From Frankia torreyi (GTDB lineage: Bacteria; Actinomycetota; Actinomycetes; Frankiales; Frankiaceae): DNA of 40,509 nucleotides. Position numbers and translations under genes: made by a program. Numbering within the stretch: position 1 is the stretch's first letter; every line of letters begins with the position of its first letter. The stretch lies in assembly GCF_000948395.1 (NCBI RefSeq), contig NZ_JYFN01000013.1:1-40509 (forward strand), written 5' to 3'. Under the pieces are notes generated by a model that ran no database searches, was not told the DNA's origin, and saw nothing but the letters and a program-made list of their open reading frames with translations. Positions 27,764 through 36,101 of this stretch are shown in pieces.

Positions 27764-29185
27764 ATGCCTGTTCGCACGCTCAAACTGGGCGCCGTCCTCA
27801 TCGGCGTCGGCGGTCCGGGGCAGCACAACACGTGGCTGAACCCCGAGATCCCGGGCGACGCCAGCGTGGATGTCCGCTGGTACATCGCCCGCGCCCAGGA
27901 GGCGGAGGCGGCAAGGTTCGATCACGTCTTCATCGTCGACAGCCAGTTCATCACCGCGGACTCGCCGAACCACTACCTCAGCCGGCTCGAGCCGTTGACG
28001 CTACTGTCCGCGATCGCCGTTCACACCCACCACATCGGCCTGGTCGGAACGATCACGACGTCCTACAACGAGCCCTTCAACGTCGCCCGCCGCCTCGCCT
28101 CGCTCGATCACATCAGCGGCGGCCGGGCCGGCTGGAACGTCGTCACCAGTGGCGACTCCGGAACGGCGGGCAACTACAGCCGCGACGAACACTTCGACTA
28201 TCCGACCCGATACGGACGAGCGATCGAACACGTGCGAGTCGCGCAGGGGCTGTGGGATTCCTACGAGGCAGACGCCTTCCCCCGCGACAAAGAGCGGGGA
28301 GTGTTCTTCGATCGTAGCCGTCAGCATGCGCTCAATCACGCCGGCGAATACTTCTCCGTGGTCGGACCACTGAACCTGGAGCGCACTCCCCAGGGTCAGC
28401 CGGTCATCTTCCAGGCGGGCGACTCGGAGGAGGGCCGTGATCTCGGCGCGACTATCGCCGACGCAATCTTCACGCACTCGCAGACGCTCGAGCAGGCGCA
28501 GGCATTCCGGACCGAGCTGCGGGCTCGGGCGGCCGCCAAGGGCCGCGACCCGGAGAACCTGCTCATCGTTCCGGGGATTTCCCCGATCATCGCCGACACC
28601 GATGAGCAGGCCCGCGCCAAGGAGGACGCGATCCTCGGCGAGGGAAGCTTCGACCGGGCCCTGGCCGAGCTCGGCCGGCCCTTCGGCTGGCACGACTTCT
28701 CGCAGTACGACCTGGACGCGCCGTTCCCCGAGGTCGGAGATGTCGCCGAGCGCAGCTTCCGCACCCACGCGGAGGCGATCACGAAGCTGGCGCGGGACAA
28801 CAGCCTGACGCTTCGCCAGGTGGTCGAGCACCAGTTGCGGGCGCGCCGCTCGCCGTTCGTCGGCTCGCCCCTGACCGTCGCGAACGAGATCGAGCGGTGG
28901 TTCACCGCCGGCGGCTTCGACGGCGTCAACATCACCGTGAACGCGCCGAGCGAGTTCGCGCGCTTCACCGACCAGGTCCTGCCGATCCTGCGTGAGCGGG
29001 GCGTCGTGCGCAGCGAATACGAGTCGACCACCCTGCGCGGCAATCTCGGCCTGCCGATTCCGGAGAACAGATACACGGCGGCCCGCCGCCAGGCGCAGTC
29101 CGCCGGCGACGCGCAGTCCGCCGGCGAGGTGGAGGTCGCCGGCGAGGTGGAGGCCGACAGTGCGCCTCCGGCGCTCGTCTCCTGA
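27764..29185 (+). CDS. NtaA/SnaA/DszA-family FMNH2-dependent monooxygenase (first copy)
   Basis: A 473-residue LLM monooxygenase of the nitrilotriacetate/pristinamycin/dibenzothiophene-sulfone group, which cleave C-N or C-S bonds using FMNH2 from a separate reductase. Visible landmarks: GVGGPGQHNTWLNPEIPGDAS (14-34), FIVDSQF (57-63), HYLSRLEPLTLLSA (70-83), SLDHISGGRAGWNVVTS (113-129), GQPVIFQAGDSEEGR and the C-terminal SPFVGSPLTVANEIERWF. GGGAAGG precedes the ATG. Residues after about 450 are repeat-derived (QSAGDAQSAGEVEVAGEVEA). It leads the operon behind the cysteine leader and is clearly paralogous to the gene at 34744. Confidence 0.9.
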   Translation: MPVRTLKLGAVLIGVGGPGQHNTWLNPEIPGDASVDVRWYIARAQEAEAARFDHVFIVDSQFITADSPNHYLSRLEPLTLLSAIAVHTHHIGLVGTITTSYNEPFNVARRLASLDHISGGRAGWNVVTSGDSGTAGNYSRDEHFDYPTRYGRAIEHVRVAQGLWDSYEADAFPRDKERGVFFDRSRQHALNHAGEYFSVVGPLNLERTPQGQPVIFQAGDSEEGRDLGATIADAIFTHSQTLEQAQAFRTELRARAAAKGRDPENLLIVPGISPIIADTDEQARAKEDAILGEGSFDRALAELGRPFGWHDFSQYDLDAPFPEVGDVAERSFRTHAEAITKLARDNSLTLRQVVEHQLRARRSPFVGSPLTVANEIERWFTAGGFDGVNITVNAPSEFARFTDQVLPILRERGVVRSEYESTTLRGNLGLPIPENRYTAARRQAQSAGDAQSAGEVEVAGEVEADSAPPALVS

Positions 29186-29246
29186 GCCGCCGCACATTCC
29201 CGTCGAAATCCGAACACAGCACGAACCCGAACAGAGAAAGAAGACG

Positions 29247-30821
29247 ATGACCTCCGAGCGACACCTGCCATCCGCCCGCCGTACGAGACGCGGCGCCGTC
29301 CTCGGGGCCCTGCTGGCCCTCGCGGCCCTCGTTCTCAGCGCCTGCGGTTCCGGTTCCGGTGCCGGTGCCGCCGCCGCCGCCGGCGGCGGCGGCGGAGGCG
29401 GCAAGACTGCCACCCTGAAGTGGGCCTCCTCCTTCTTCCCGGCGCACTGGGATCCGGTGGTCGGGGGCAGCGGTGCCCAGTTCCGCATCCTCGCTCTGCC
29501 GTATGCCGCGCTGACGAGGACGGACGCGAAGGGCGACGCGGTCCCGGATCTGGCGCAGAGCTGGACCTACAACAGCGCCGGCGACGAGATCACGTTCCAC
29601 CTGCGCCCGAAGCTGACCTTCAGCGACGGCACTCCGGTGAATGCCGCGGCGGTCAAGAACGCCATCGACCGGGCCAAGTCGCAGAAGAACTCGGCGCTGT
29701 TCGGCGACCTCACCTCGATCAAGTCGGTCACCACCAGCGGCGACCTGGACGTGGTCGTCCACCTCACCCAGGTCGATCACCAGATCCCGCTGCTGCTCGG
29801 TGAGCGCGTGCTGCAGATCGCGAGTCCCAAAGCCGCGGCGGATCCGGCGAAGCTCGACCAGAATCCGGTCGGCGCCGGACCGTTCGTCGTCACGCAGTTG
29901 ATTCCGGGCACGAAGGTCCTGCTGAAGAAGAACCCGAACTACTGGGACGCCAAGAACATCCACATCGACAACGTGGAGCTGGTTTCGGCGCCCGACGTGT
30001 CGACGGTCGTCTCCGGCCTGCAGACGGGCGTCTACAACTTCGCCGACCTCGCCCCGAGCCAGGCGAAGGCCGCCAAGGCGGCCGGCCTCGACGTCTTCGT
30101 GCAGCCGGGCTTCAACGCCTCGAACATCAGCCTGAACATCAACAAGGAGCCGTTCAACAACCCCAAGGTCGTCGACGCGGTTCGCTACGCCACCAACCGG
30201 CAGGAGTTCGTCGACAAGCTCACCTTCGGGTACGGCAAGCCGACCAACCAGCCCTTCCCGCCCGGGTACATCGCCTACGACGAGAAGTCGGCGAACCTGT
30301 ACCCCTACGACCCGGCGAAGGCGAAGCAGCTGCTCGAGCAGGCCGGCTTCAAGCCGGGCCAGATCAAGCTGGACCTGGTCATCTCGAAGGAGGACCCGGC
30401 GGCGGAGATCGTGCAGTCGCAGCTCGCGGCGGTTGGGATCACCATCACCATCAAGATCAACAAGAACTGGGCGACGCCCTTCTTCGCCAAGGATCTGACG
30501 CTCTCGCTGTACGGCACGACCGGGCGTGACTCGGCCGCTCAGACGCTCACGGCGCACTTCGGGCCGGACGGCCCGTTGAACCTCAGCTCGCCCTACGAGC
30601 CGGACGGCTTCGAGGCCGCGATCGCCAAGGTCCGCCAGACGCCGCTGGACGCGCCGGACTACCCGCAGATCCTGCAGGCGGCCACCCGCGTGGGCCTGCA
30701 GAGCAAGGCGCTCGTCTTCACCTACTCCAGCCCGAACCTGTTCGTCAAGAACAAGGCGATCTCCGCGCTGCCCGCCAACCCGGCCCACATCGACTGGACC
30801 GGCGTGACCATCGGCAACTGA
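29247..30821 (+). CDS. ABC importer substrate-binding lipoprotein (SBP_bac_5 family)
   Basis: A 524-residue extracytoplasmic solute-binding protein, family 5 (peptide/nickel/opine). It has a twin-Arg-containing signal peptide, hydrophobic core and lipobox LSAC with Cys33, then a Gly/Ala-rich linker (34-53). The mature part has LPYAALTRTDAKGDAVPDLAQSW, ITFHLRPKLTFSDGTPVNA, and VRYATNRQEFV, typical of the family. Its placement with LLM monooxygenases recalls the KPN_01854-type binding protein family, described next to luciferase-like enzymes. It would deliver an organic substrate, not necessarily a peptide. GAGAAAG precedes the ATG. Three 17-bp repeats follow its stop. Confidence 0.92.
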   Translation: MTSERHLPSARRTRRGAVLGALLALAALVLSACGSGSGAGAAAAAGGGGGGGKTATLKWASSFFPAHWDPVVGGSGAQFRILALPYAALTRTDAKGDAVPDLAQSWTYNSAGDEITFHLRPKLTFSDGTPVNAAAVKNAIDRAKSQKNSALFGDLTSIKSVTTSGDLDVVVHLTQVDHQIPLLLGERVLQIASPKAAADPAKLDQNPVGAGPFVVTQLIPGTKVLLKKNPNYWDAKNIHIDNVELVSAPDVSTVVSGLQTGVYNFADLAPSQAKAAKAAGLDVFVQPGFNASNISLNINKEPFNNPKVVDAVRYATNRQEFVDKLTFGYGKPTNQPFPPGYIAYDEKSANLYPYDPAKAKQLLEQAGFKPGQIKLDLVISKEDPAAEIVQSQLAAVGITITIKINKNWATPFFAKDLTLSLYGTTGRDSAAQTLTAHFGPDGPLNLSSPYEPDGFEAAIAKVRQTPLDAPDYPQILQAATRVGLQSKALVFTYSSPNLFVKNKAISALPANPAHIDWTGVTIGN

Positions 30822-30891
30822 TCTCGCCGATCCACGCATCTCGCCGATCCACGCATCTCGCCGATCCACGCATCTAGCCGATCATCCACGC
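30821..30891 (+). repeat. 17-bp intergenic tandem repeat (3 perfect + 1 diverged copy)
   Basis: ATCTCGCCGATCCACGC occurs at 30821-30837, 30838-30854 and 30855-30871, and a degenerate copy with a 3-base insertion at 30872-30891. It fills the gap between the binding-protein and permease genes. Confidence 0.95.
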
Positions 30892-30924
30892 ACGCCCATC
30901 AGGCCTGAAGAGAGGAGGCAACCC

Positions 30925-31959
30925 ATGGCGGTGAGCACGGCTGACCACGCGGCCGTTGCCGACCCGGGCGTCGCGCTCGCCGCCGCCAGGGCGCGGCGGG
31001 CCGCCGGCCGCGTCCTGGTCACCCTCGCCCGCTCGGTCGCGATCTTCGTCCCGGTCTTCCTGGTGGCGACCTTCCTGACCTTCGCCCTGCGGGCGCTCAG
31101 CGGCCTGAGCCCCGCCAGCATCCAGCTCGGGGAGAGCGCCACCCCGGACGCGGTCGCCCGCATCGAGCACCAGTGGGGCCTGGACCGCCCGTTCCTCGCC
31201 CAGTACTGGAGCTGGTTCACCGACATCCTGCACGGCCAGCTCGGCGCGAGCTGGTCCAACGGCACGAACATCGCCGAGCTGATCAGCAACGGCCTGGCCA
31301 TCAGCCTGTCGGTGGTGACGCTGGCACTGATCATCGGCGTGGTCTTCGGCTTCGGGCTCGGCACCCTGGCGGCGGTGCGCCGCACGACCTGGATCGACCG
31401 GGCGATCACGGGCTTCCTGACGGTCTTCTCGGTGATGCCGCCCTTCGTGGTCGGCATCGTCCTGGTGACCGTCTTCGCCGTCGGGCTCGGCTGGCTGCCG
31501 GCCGCGGGCTACGTGCCGGCGAGCGTGGGGACGTGGCCGTGGTTCACCCACATCCTGCTGCCGGCGCTGGCGCTCAGCCTCGACCCGATGGCCGACGTCG
31601 CCCGCCAGTTGCGCTCCGGTCTCATCGCGTCCTATCAGGAGAACTACGTGACCGGCGCGATCGTGCGCGGGCTCAGCCCGCGGCGGATCTTCTTCCGGCA
31701 CGTGCTGCGCAACGGGGTGGGGCCGGCCCTGAGCGTGCTGGGCTGGCGGTTCCCCACGCTCATCGGCGGCTCCGTGGTCACCGAGTGGATCTTCGGGCTG
31801 CAGGGCTTCGGCCGGTTCGCCAACGACTCCGCACAGGCCGGGGACGTACCGGCGGTCCAGGGCGTGCTCGTCGTCTCGATCGTGCTGGTCGTCACCTTCA
31901 ACCTGATCGTCAACATCGTCCTGGGCCGGGTCACCCCGGCCTCGCAGCGGGGGGTGTGA
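30925..31959 (+). CDS. ABC importer permease (DppB/OppB type)
   Basis: A 344-residue inner-membrane permease with six hydrophobic segments (about 35-57, 122-150, 160-188, 203-220, 275-290, 312-335). The cytoplasmic coupling loop (EAA motif) is around 240-265: NYVTGAIVRGLSPRRIFFRH. RIEHQWGLDRPFLAQYWSW is a DppB-family hallmark. GAGAGGAGG precedes the ATG. It is cotranscribed with the second permease, whose ATG begins one base after its stop. Confidence 0.93.
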   Translation: MAVSTADHAAVADPGVALAAARARRAAGRVLVTLARSVAIFVPVFLVATFLTFALRALSGLSPASIQLGESATPDAVARIEHQWGLDRPFLAQYWSWFTDILHGQLGASWSNGTNIAELISNGLAISLSVVTLALIIGVVFGFGLGTLAAVRRTTWIDRAITGFLTVFSVMPPFVVGIVLVTVFAVGLGWLPAAGYVPASVGTWPWFTHILLPALALSLDPMADVARQLRSGLIASYQENYVTGAIVRGLSPRRIFFRHVLRNGVGPALSVLGWRFPTLIGGSVVTEWIFGLQGFGRFANDSAQAGDVPAVQGVLVVSIVLVVTFNLIVNIVLGRVTPASQRGV

Positions 31960-31960
31960 C

Positions 31961-32854
31961 ATGGTCCGTCGCGTCCTGGCGCTGCCGACCGGCCGGCTCG
32001 CCGTCGGCATTCTGTCCCTGATCGTCCTGCTGGCGATCCTCGGCCCGACCCTGGCTCCCCACAACCCGCTGGGGACGAGTGCACTGACCCTGACCGGCCC
32101 CTCCTGGGAGCACTGGCTCGGGACGGACTACCTCGGCCGGGACGTCTTCAGCCGGCTGCTCGCCGGGTCACGCACCAGCGTGCTCGGCTCGGTCGAGGTC
32201 GCGCTGATCGCGCTGACCGTCGGCGTCGTCCCGGGCATCCTGTCGGTGTACTTCGGCCGGGTGTTCGAGTGGCTCACGCTGCGGATCGCCGACACGCTCA
32301 TCGCGCTGCCGTTCCTCATCTACGCCGTGGCCGTCACCGCGCTGCTCGGCAACGGGATTCCGCAGGCGATGTTCACCGTCGGCGTGCTCGTCTCCCCGCT
32401 GTTCTACCGGGTCGCGCGGGCGGCGACGCTGGCGGTCGCCCGCTCGCAGTACGTCGAGGCGGCGCTGATCTCCGGCGCGTCGATCGGCTGGATCGCGCGC
32501 CGGCACGTGTGGGGGAAGGTGCTGCCGCCCGTCGCGGTGGCGCTGGCCCAGACGATCGGCGTCGGCTTCGTCGTCGTCTCCAGCCTGAGTTTCCTCGGCA
32601 TCGGGGTGCAGCCGCCGGCGCCGACCTGGGGTGGCCTGCTCGCCTCCGACCTCGGCTACCTGTCCTACCAGCCGTGGGCCCCGGCTGTCCCCGCCCTGCT
32701 GATCATGGCGACGGTGTGGGGCAGCAACCTGCTGGCCGACGCGATCCGTGACGTGTCCGGGGAGGCGGGCCGCGCGCTGCTGCACAGCCGCCGGGCGCGC
32801 GCCCGCCGCCTCGACCCAGCCGAACCGATTCCCGCCGGAGGCGTCGCCCCATGA
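31961..32854 (+). CDS. ABC importer permease (DppC/OppC type)
   Basis: A 297-residue permease: N-terminal helix (14-32), then the DppC-typical GPSWEHWLGTDYLGRDVFSRLLAG (46-69), three to four central helices, the coupling loop SQYVEAALISGASIGWIARRH, and the late FLGIGVQPPAPTWG motif diagnostic of the family. The last 30 residues are hydrophilic and Arg/Ala-rich. Its stop overlaps the next ATG (ATGA). It forms the membrane channel with the preceding gene. Confidence 0.93.
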   Translation: MVRRVLALPTGRLAVGILSLIVLLAILGPTLAPHNPLGTSALTLTGPSWEHWLGTDYLGRDVFSRLLAGSRTSVLGSVEVALIALTVGVVPGILSVYFGRVFEWLTLRIADTLIALPFLIYAVAVTALLGNGIPQAMFTVGVLVSPLFYRVARAATLAVARSQYVEAALISGASIGWIARRHVWGKVLPPVAVALAQTIGVGFVVVSSLSFLGIGVQPPAPTWGGLLASDLGYLSYQPWAPAVPALLIMATVWGSNLLADAIRDVSGEAGRALLHSRRARARRLDPAEPIPAGGVAP

Positions 32855-33861
32855 CGAGAACCCGTTCCAATGCCACGGTCACCGCCACGGTGCCCGCGGC
32901 GCGTCCGGCGGACCCTCCCGCCGCGCACTCGCCCGCAGTGGACGTGCCTGCCGTGGACCCACCGGCCGTGGGCTCGGGGGATCCGCCGGCCGCCCAGGCC
33001 GCCGTGCTGGCGGTCCGCGACGTGCGGATCCGCGACGACGTCAACGACCGCGAGATCGTGCACGGCGTCTCGTTCGAACTCAGGCCCGGCCGGGCCGTCG
33101 GCATCGTGGGGGAGTCGGGCAGCGGCAAGACGCTGACCTGCCGCGCGATCCTCGGCATCCTGCCGGCGCACTTCGCCGTGGCCGGTGGGTCGATCGAGAT
33201 CGCCGGGCGCGACATCGCCCGGCTGACGACCCCGCAGTGGACGGACCTGCGCGGATCGACGATCAGCGCGGTGTTCCAGGACCCCGCCTCCTACCTCAAC
33301 CCGTCCCTCAAGGTGGGAGTGCAGATCGCGGAGGTCATCCAGGTCAAGTCCGGGCTGCGGCGGCGCGACGCGCGTCGCCGCGCGCTCGAGCTGCTGACCG
33401 CGGTGCACCTGCGCGACCCCGAGCTCGTCTACGACCAGTACACCTACGAGCTGTCCGGCGGGATGCTCCAGCGCGTCCTCATCGCCACCGCGATCGCCGC
33501 CGACCCGCAGGTGCTCATCGCCGACGAGGCGACCACCGCCCTGGACGTGACCGTGCAGGCCGAGATCCTCGACCTGCTCGCCGACCTGCGGGAGCGCCGC
33601 GGCCTCGCGCTCGTCGTCGTGTCCCACGACCTCGCCGTCGTCGCGCAGGTCTGCGACGAGGTGCTGGTGATGCGCGCGGGCGAGGTCGTCGAGCACGGGG
33701 CGACCGCGGACGTGCTCTACCACCCGCGCCACGAGTACACCCGCCTGCTGATCGCCGAACACGAGCAGTACGGCCTGGACCGCTACCTGGCCGACACCGA
33801 CACCGACACCGGCGCCGGCGGCGGCGGCGAGCAGCGGAAGGAGCTGGACGGTGTCCGCTGA
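32851..33861 (+). CDS. ABC importer ATP-binding protein (DppD/OppD type)
   Basis: A 336-residue ATPase. Walker A GESGSGKT (87-94), Q-loop VFQDPASYLNPSLKV (141-155), signature LSGGMLQR (201-208), Walker B VLIADEATTALD (221-232) and H-loop VVVSHDLAVV. The first 50 residues are an unusual Pro/Ala/Asp/Val-rich extension (DVPAVDPPAV repeats) absent from usual members. The C-terminal tail has a DTDTDTG repeat. The ATG lies in the ATGA overlap with the permease. It lacks the full Cys-rich C-terminal region of OppD, so metal binding is unlikely. Confidence 0.93.
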   Translation: MTRTRSNATVTATVPAARPADPPAAHSPAVDVPAVDPPAVGSGDPPAAQAAVLAVRDVRIRDDVNDREIVHGVSFELRPGRAVGIVGESGSGKTLTCRAILGILPAHFAVAGGSIEIAGRDIARLTTPQWTDLRGSTISAVFQDPASYLNPSLKVGVQIAEVIQVKSGLRRRDARRRALELLTAVHLRDPELVYDQYTYELSGGMLQRVLIATAIAADPQVLIADEATTALDVTVQAEILDLLADLRERRGLALVVVSHDLAVVAQVCDEVLVMRAGEVVEHGATADVLYHPRHEYTRLLIAEHEQYGLDRYLADTDTDTGAGGGGEQRKELDGVR

Positions 33862-34684
33862 CGGCCGGCCGGTCCTGGAAGTCGCCGATCTCGAGGTCCA
33901 TTACGGACTGCGGCGGCGCCGGCGTCGGGTGCTGCAGGGTGTCTCGCTGTCGGTGGCCTGCGGCGAGACCGTGGGCGTGATCGGCGAGACCGGCTCGGGC
34001 AAGTCGACCTTCGCCCGTGCGGTGCTCGGCCTGGTGCGGGCCTCCGGCGGCCGGATCCTCATCGACGGCGAGGACGTGTCCCGGTACTCCCCCCGGCAGT
34101 GGCGCGCGCTGCGTCGCCGCGGCGTCGTCCAGTACGTGTTCCAGGATCCGCTGCGCAGCCTCGATCCCGACCTGCCCATCGAGGAGTCCCTCATCGAGCC
34201 GTTGCTCGTCCAGGGCGTGGGCCGCAAGGAGGCGATCGAGCGCGGGCGCGCCTACCTCGCGCGCGTCCGCCTGGACAGCGAGCTGTTCGGCCGCCTGCCC
34301 GGGGAGCTCTCCGGCGGCCAGCGCCAGCGCGTCGCGGTGGCCCGCGCCCTGGTCACCGAGCCCGCGCTGATCATCCTGGACGAGCCGGTGAGCGCCCTGG
34401 ACTCCGCCAACCGGGTCGGAATCCTGGAGATCCTCAAGGAACTACGCGACGCCGGCGTCGCACTGATCTTCATCTCGCACGACCTCGGCTCCGTCGCCGG
34501 CGTCGCCGACCGCGTCGCGGTGCTCTACCAGGGCGAGTTCGTCGAGGTGGGGGACGCCCGCGCGGTCATCAGCGCCCCCCGACACCCCTACGCCCGGCTG
34601 CTCGTCGGTTCGGCGCCGACGCTGCGCTCCGCCGCCGCCAGCCGGGCCGAGCGCGACGCGCTGCGCGCCCTGCTGCACGCCTGA
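33851..34684 (+). CDS. ABC importer ATP-binding protein (DppF/OppF type)
   Basis: A 277-residue ATPase: Walker A GETGSGKST (45-53), Q-loop VFQDPLRSLDP (96-106), signature LSGGQRQR (153-160), Walker B LIILDEPVSALD and H-loop FISHDLGSV. GTG 33851 lies inside the end of the preceding ATPase gene (11-base overlap) with AAGGAG upstream, so the two ATPases are translated together. It completes a five-gene importer. Confidence 0.93.
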   Translation: MSADGRPVLEVADLEVHYGLRRRRRRVLQGVSLSVACGETVGVIGETGSGKSTFARAVLGLVRASGGRILIDGEDVSRYSPRQWRALRRRGVVQYVFQDPLRSLDPDLPIEESLIEPLLVQGVGRKEAIERGRAYLARVRLDSELFGRLPGELSGGQRQRVAVARALVTEPALIILDEPVSALDSANRVGILEILKELRDAGVALIFISHDLGSVAGVADRVAVLYQGEFVEVGDARAVISAPRHPYARLLVGSAPTLRSAAASRAERDALRALLHA

Positions 34685-34689
34685 CCCCG

Positions 34690-34718
34690 GTCCGGCCTGA
34701 CCCCTGACCAGGCCGGAC
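34690..34718 (+). terminator. Perfect 10-bp stem-loop inside the operon
   Basis: GTCCGGCCTG (34690-34699) pairs with CAGGCCGGAC (34709-34718) around a nine-base loop, just after the ATPase stop and 25 bases before the next ATG. There is no T-run. It may be a partial terminator or a processing and stability element that sets the level of the downstream monooxygenases. Confidence 0.5.
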
Positions 34719-34743
34719 GTCATCCGTCAGAAGGGAACCCGAC

Positions 34744-36090
34744 ATGGCCCGCACGCTCCATCTCGCCCTGAGCGCCTACGGCGTCGGCGGCCCCGGCCAG
34801 CACGGCCTGTGGAAGGACCCGCGCGTCCCGAACAACGCCAGCGTCGACATCAACTACTACATCCGCCAGGCGCAGACCGCCGAGCAGGCGCTGTTCGACG
34901 CGTACTTCATCGTCGACAGCCAGTTCATCAACGCCGGCTACCCGGCGCACTACCTCAGCCGGCTCGAACCGCTGACGCTGCTGTCGGCGGTCGCGACCCA
35001 CACCCGCCACATCGGCCTGATCGGTACGGCGAGTTCGACGTACAACTCGCCGTTCAACCTCGCCCGCCGGTTCGCCTCGCTGGATCACATCAGCGGCGGG
35101 CGCGCCGGCTGGAACGTCGTGACCAGCTTCGACACCGGCACCTCGCGTAACTACGGGCTCGACGAGCACCTCGACTACGGCACCCGCTACGGCCGGGCGC
35201 TCGAGGCGGTCGAGGTCGTGCGCGGGTTGTGGGACTCCTACGAGCCCGATGCCTTCCCCGCTGACGTCGAACGCAACCTCTTCCTCGACCCGACGAAGCT
35301 GCACGCCCTCGATCACGTCGGCGAGCACTTCAAGGTCGCCGGGCCGCTCAACCTCGACCGGTCGCCGCAGGGTCAGCCGGTCATCTTCCAGGCGGGCGTC
35401 TCCGAGGAGGGCCGCACCCTGGCCGCCCACGTCGCGGAGGGCATCTACGCCCCCGGGGGGTCGCTGGCGGAATCGCAGGACTACTACGCCGACATCAAGC
35501 GGCGGGCCGCGGCGCTCGGGCGCGATCCCGACCACGTCGTCATCCTCGTCGGCGCCAGCCCCGTCGTCGCCGCCACCGACGCCGACGCGCACCGGCTCTC
35601 GCGCGACATCTTCGAGGCCGACAACGACTTCGACCGCAAGCTCGGCTTCCTCGGCCGCAGCTTCGGTGCCTACGACTTCAGCGGGCACGACCTCGACGCG
35701 CCGTTCCCCGACCTCGCGCACCTGGCCGAGAAGGGCGGGCGCACCCGCGGCCTGGAGATCGTCCGGCAGGCCCGCGACGAGGGGCTCACCCTGCGGCAGG
35801 TCGTCGAGACGGTCACCGAGTACGCGCCGTCGCCGTTCACCGGCGCGCCGGACACCGTCGTCGACGCGATCGAGCAGTGGTTCACCACCGGCGCGGCCGA
35901 CGGGCTGAACCTCCGCTTCCGCACCCACGACGACCTCGAGCGCTTCGTCGCCGACGTCGTCCCGTCGCTGCAGAAGCGCGGCCTGTTCCGCACCGAGTAC
36001 ACCGGCGACACGCTGCGGGACAACCTCGGCCTGCCGATCCCGGTCAACCGCTACGCGCGCGAGCGCGAGACCGCGGCCGCACAGGCCTGA
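34744..36090 (+). CDS. NtaA/SnaA/DszA-family FMNH2-dependent monooxygenase (second copy)
   Basis: A 448-residue paralogue of the 27764 gene: GVGGPGQHGLWKDPRVPNNASVD in the same N-terminal place, FIVDSQFINAGYPAHYLSRLEPLTLLSA (55-82), SLDHISGGRAGWNVVTS (112-128), GQPVIFQAGVSEEGR and an identical style of C-terminus NLGLPIPVNRYA. It lacks the repetitive tail of the first copy. Family members use reduced FMN and oxygen to cleave C-N or C-S bonds. AAGGGAA precedes the ATG. The presence of two paralogues suggests two successive oxidations or a broadened substrate range. Confidence 0.9.
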   Translation: MARTLHLALSAYGVGGPGQHGLWKDPRVPNNASVDINYYIRQAQTAEQALFDAYFIVDSQFINAGYPAHYLSRLEPLTLLSAVATHTRHIGLIGTASSTYNSPFNLARRFASLDHISGGRAGWNVVTSFDTGTSRNYGLDEHLDYGTRYGRALEAVEVVRGLWDSYEPDAFPADVERNLFLDPTKLHALDHVGEHFKVAGPLNLDRSPQGQPVIFQAGVSEEGRTLAAHVAEGIYAPGGSLAESQDYYADIKRRAAALGRDPDHVVILVGASPVVAATDADAHRLSRDIFEADNDFDRKLGFLGRSFGAYDFSGHDLDAPFPDLAHLAEKGGRTRGLEIVRQARDEGLTLRQVVETVTEYAPSPFTGAPDTVVDAIEQWFTTGAADGLNLRFRTHDDLERFVADVVPSLQKRGLFRTEYTGDTLRDNLGLPIPVNRYARERETAAAQA

Positions 36091-36101
36091 GGAGGACCAC
36101 C

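Noticed and set aside
30821-30891. CRISPR array
   Set aside because: The 17-bp repeats are directly adjacent without spacers and sit between operon genes; no cas genes are present.
29247-34684. Ordinary dipeptide or nickel importer
   Set aside because: Family membership alone would say so, but the operon contains only monooxygenases and a cysteine leader, so the substrate is left open.
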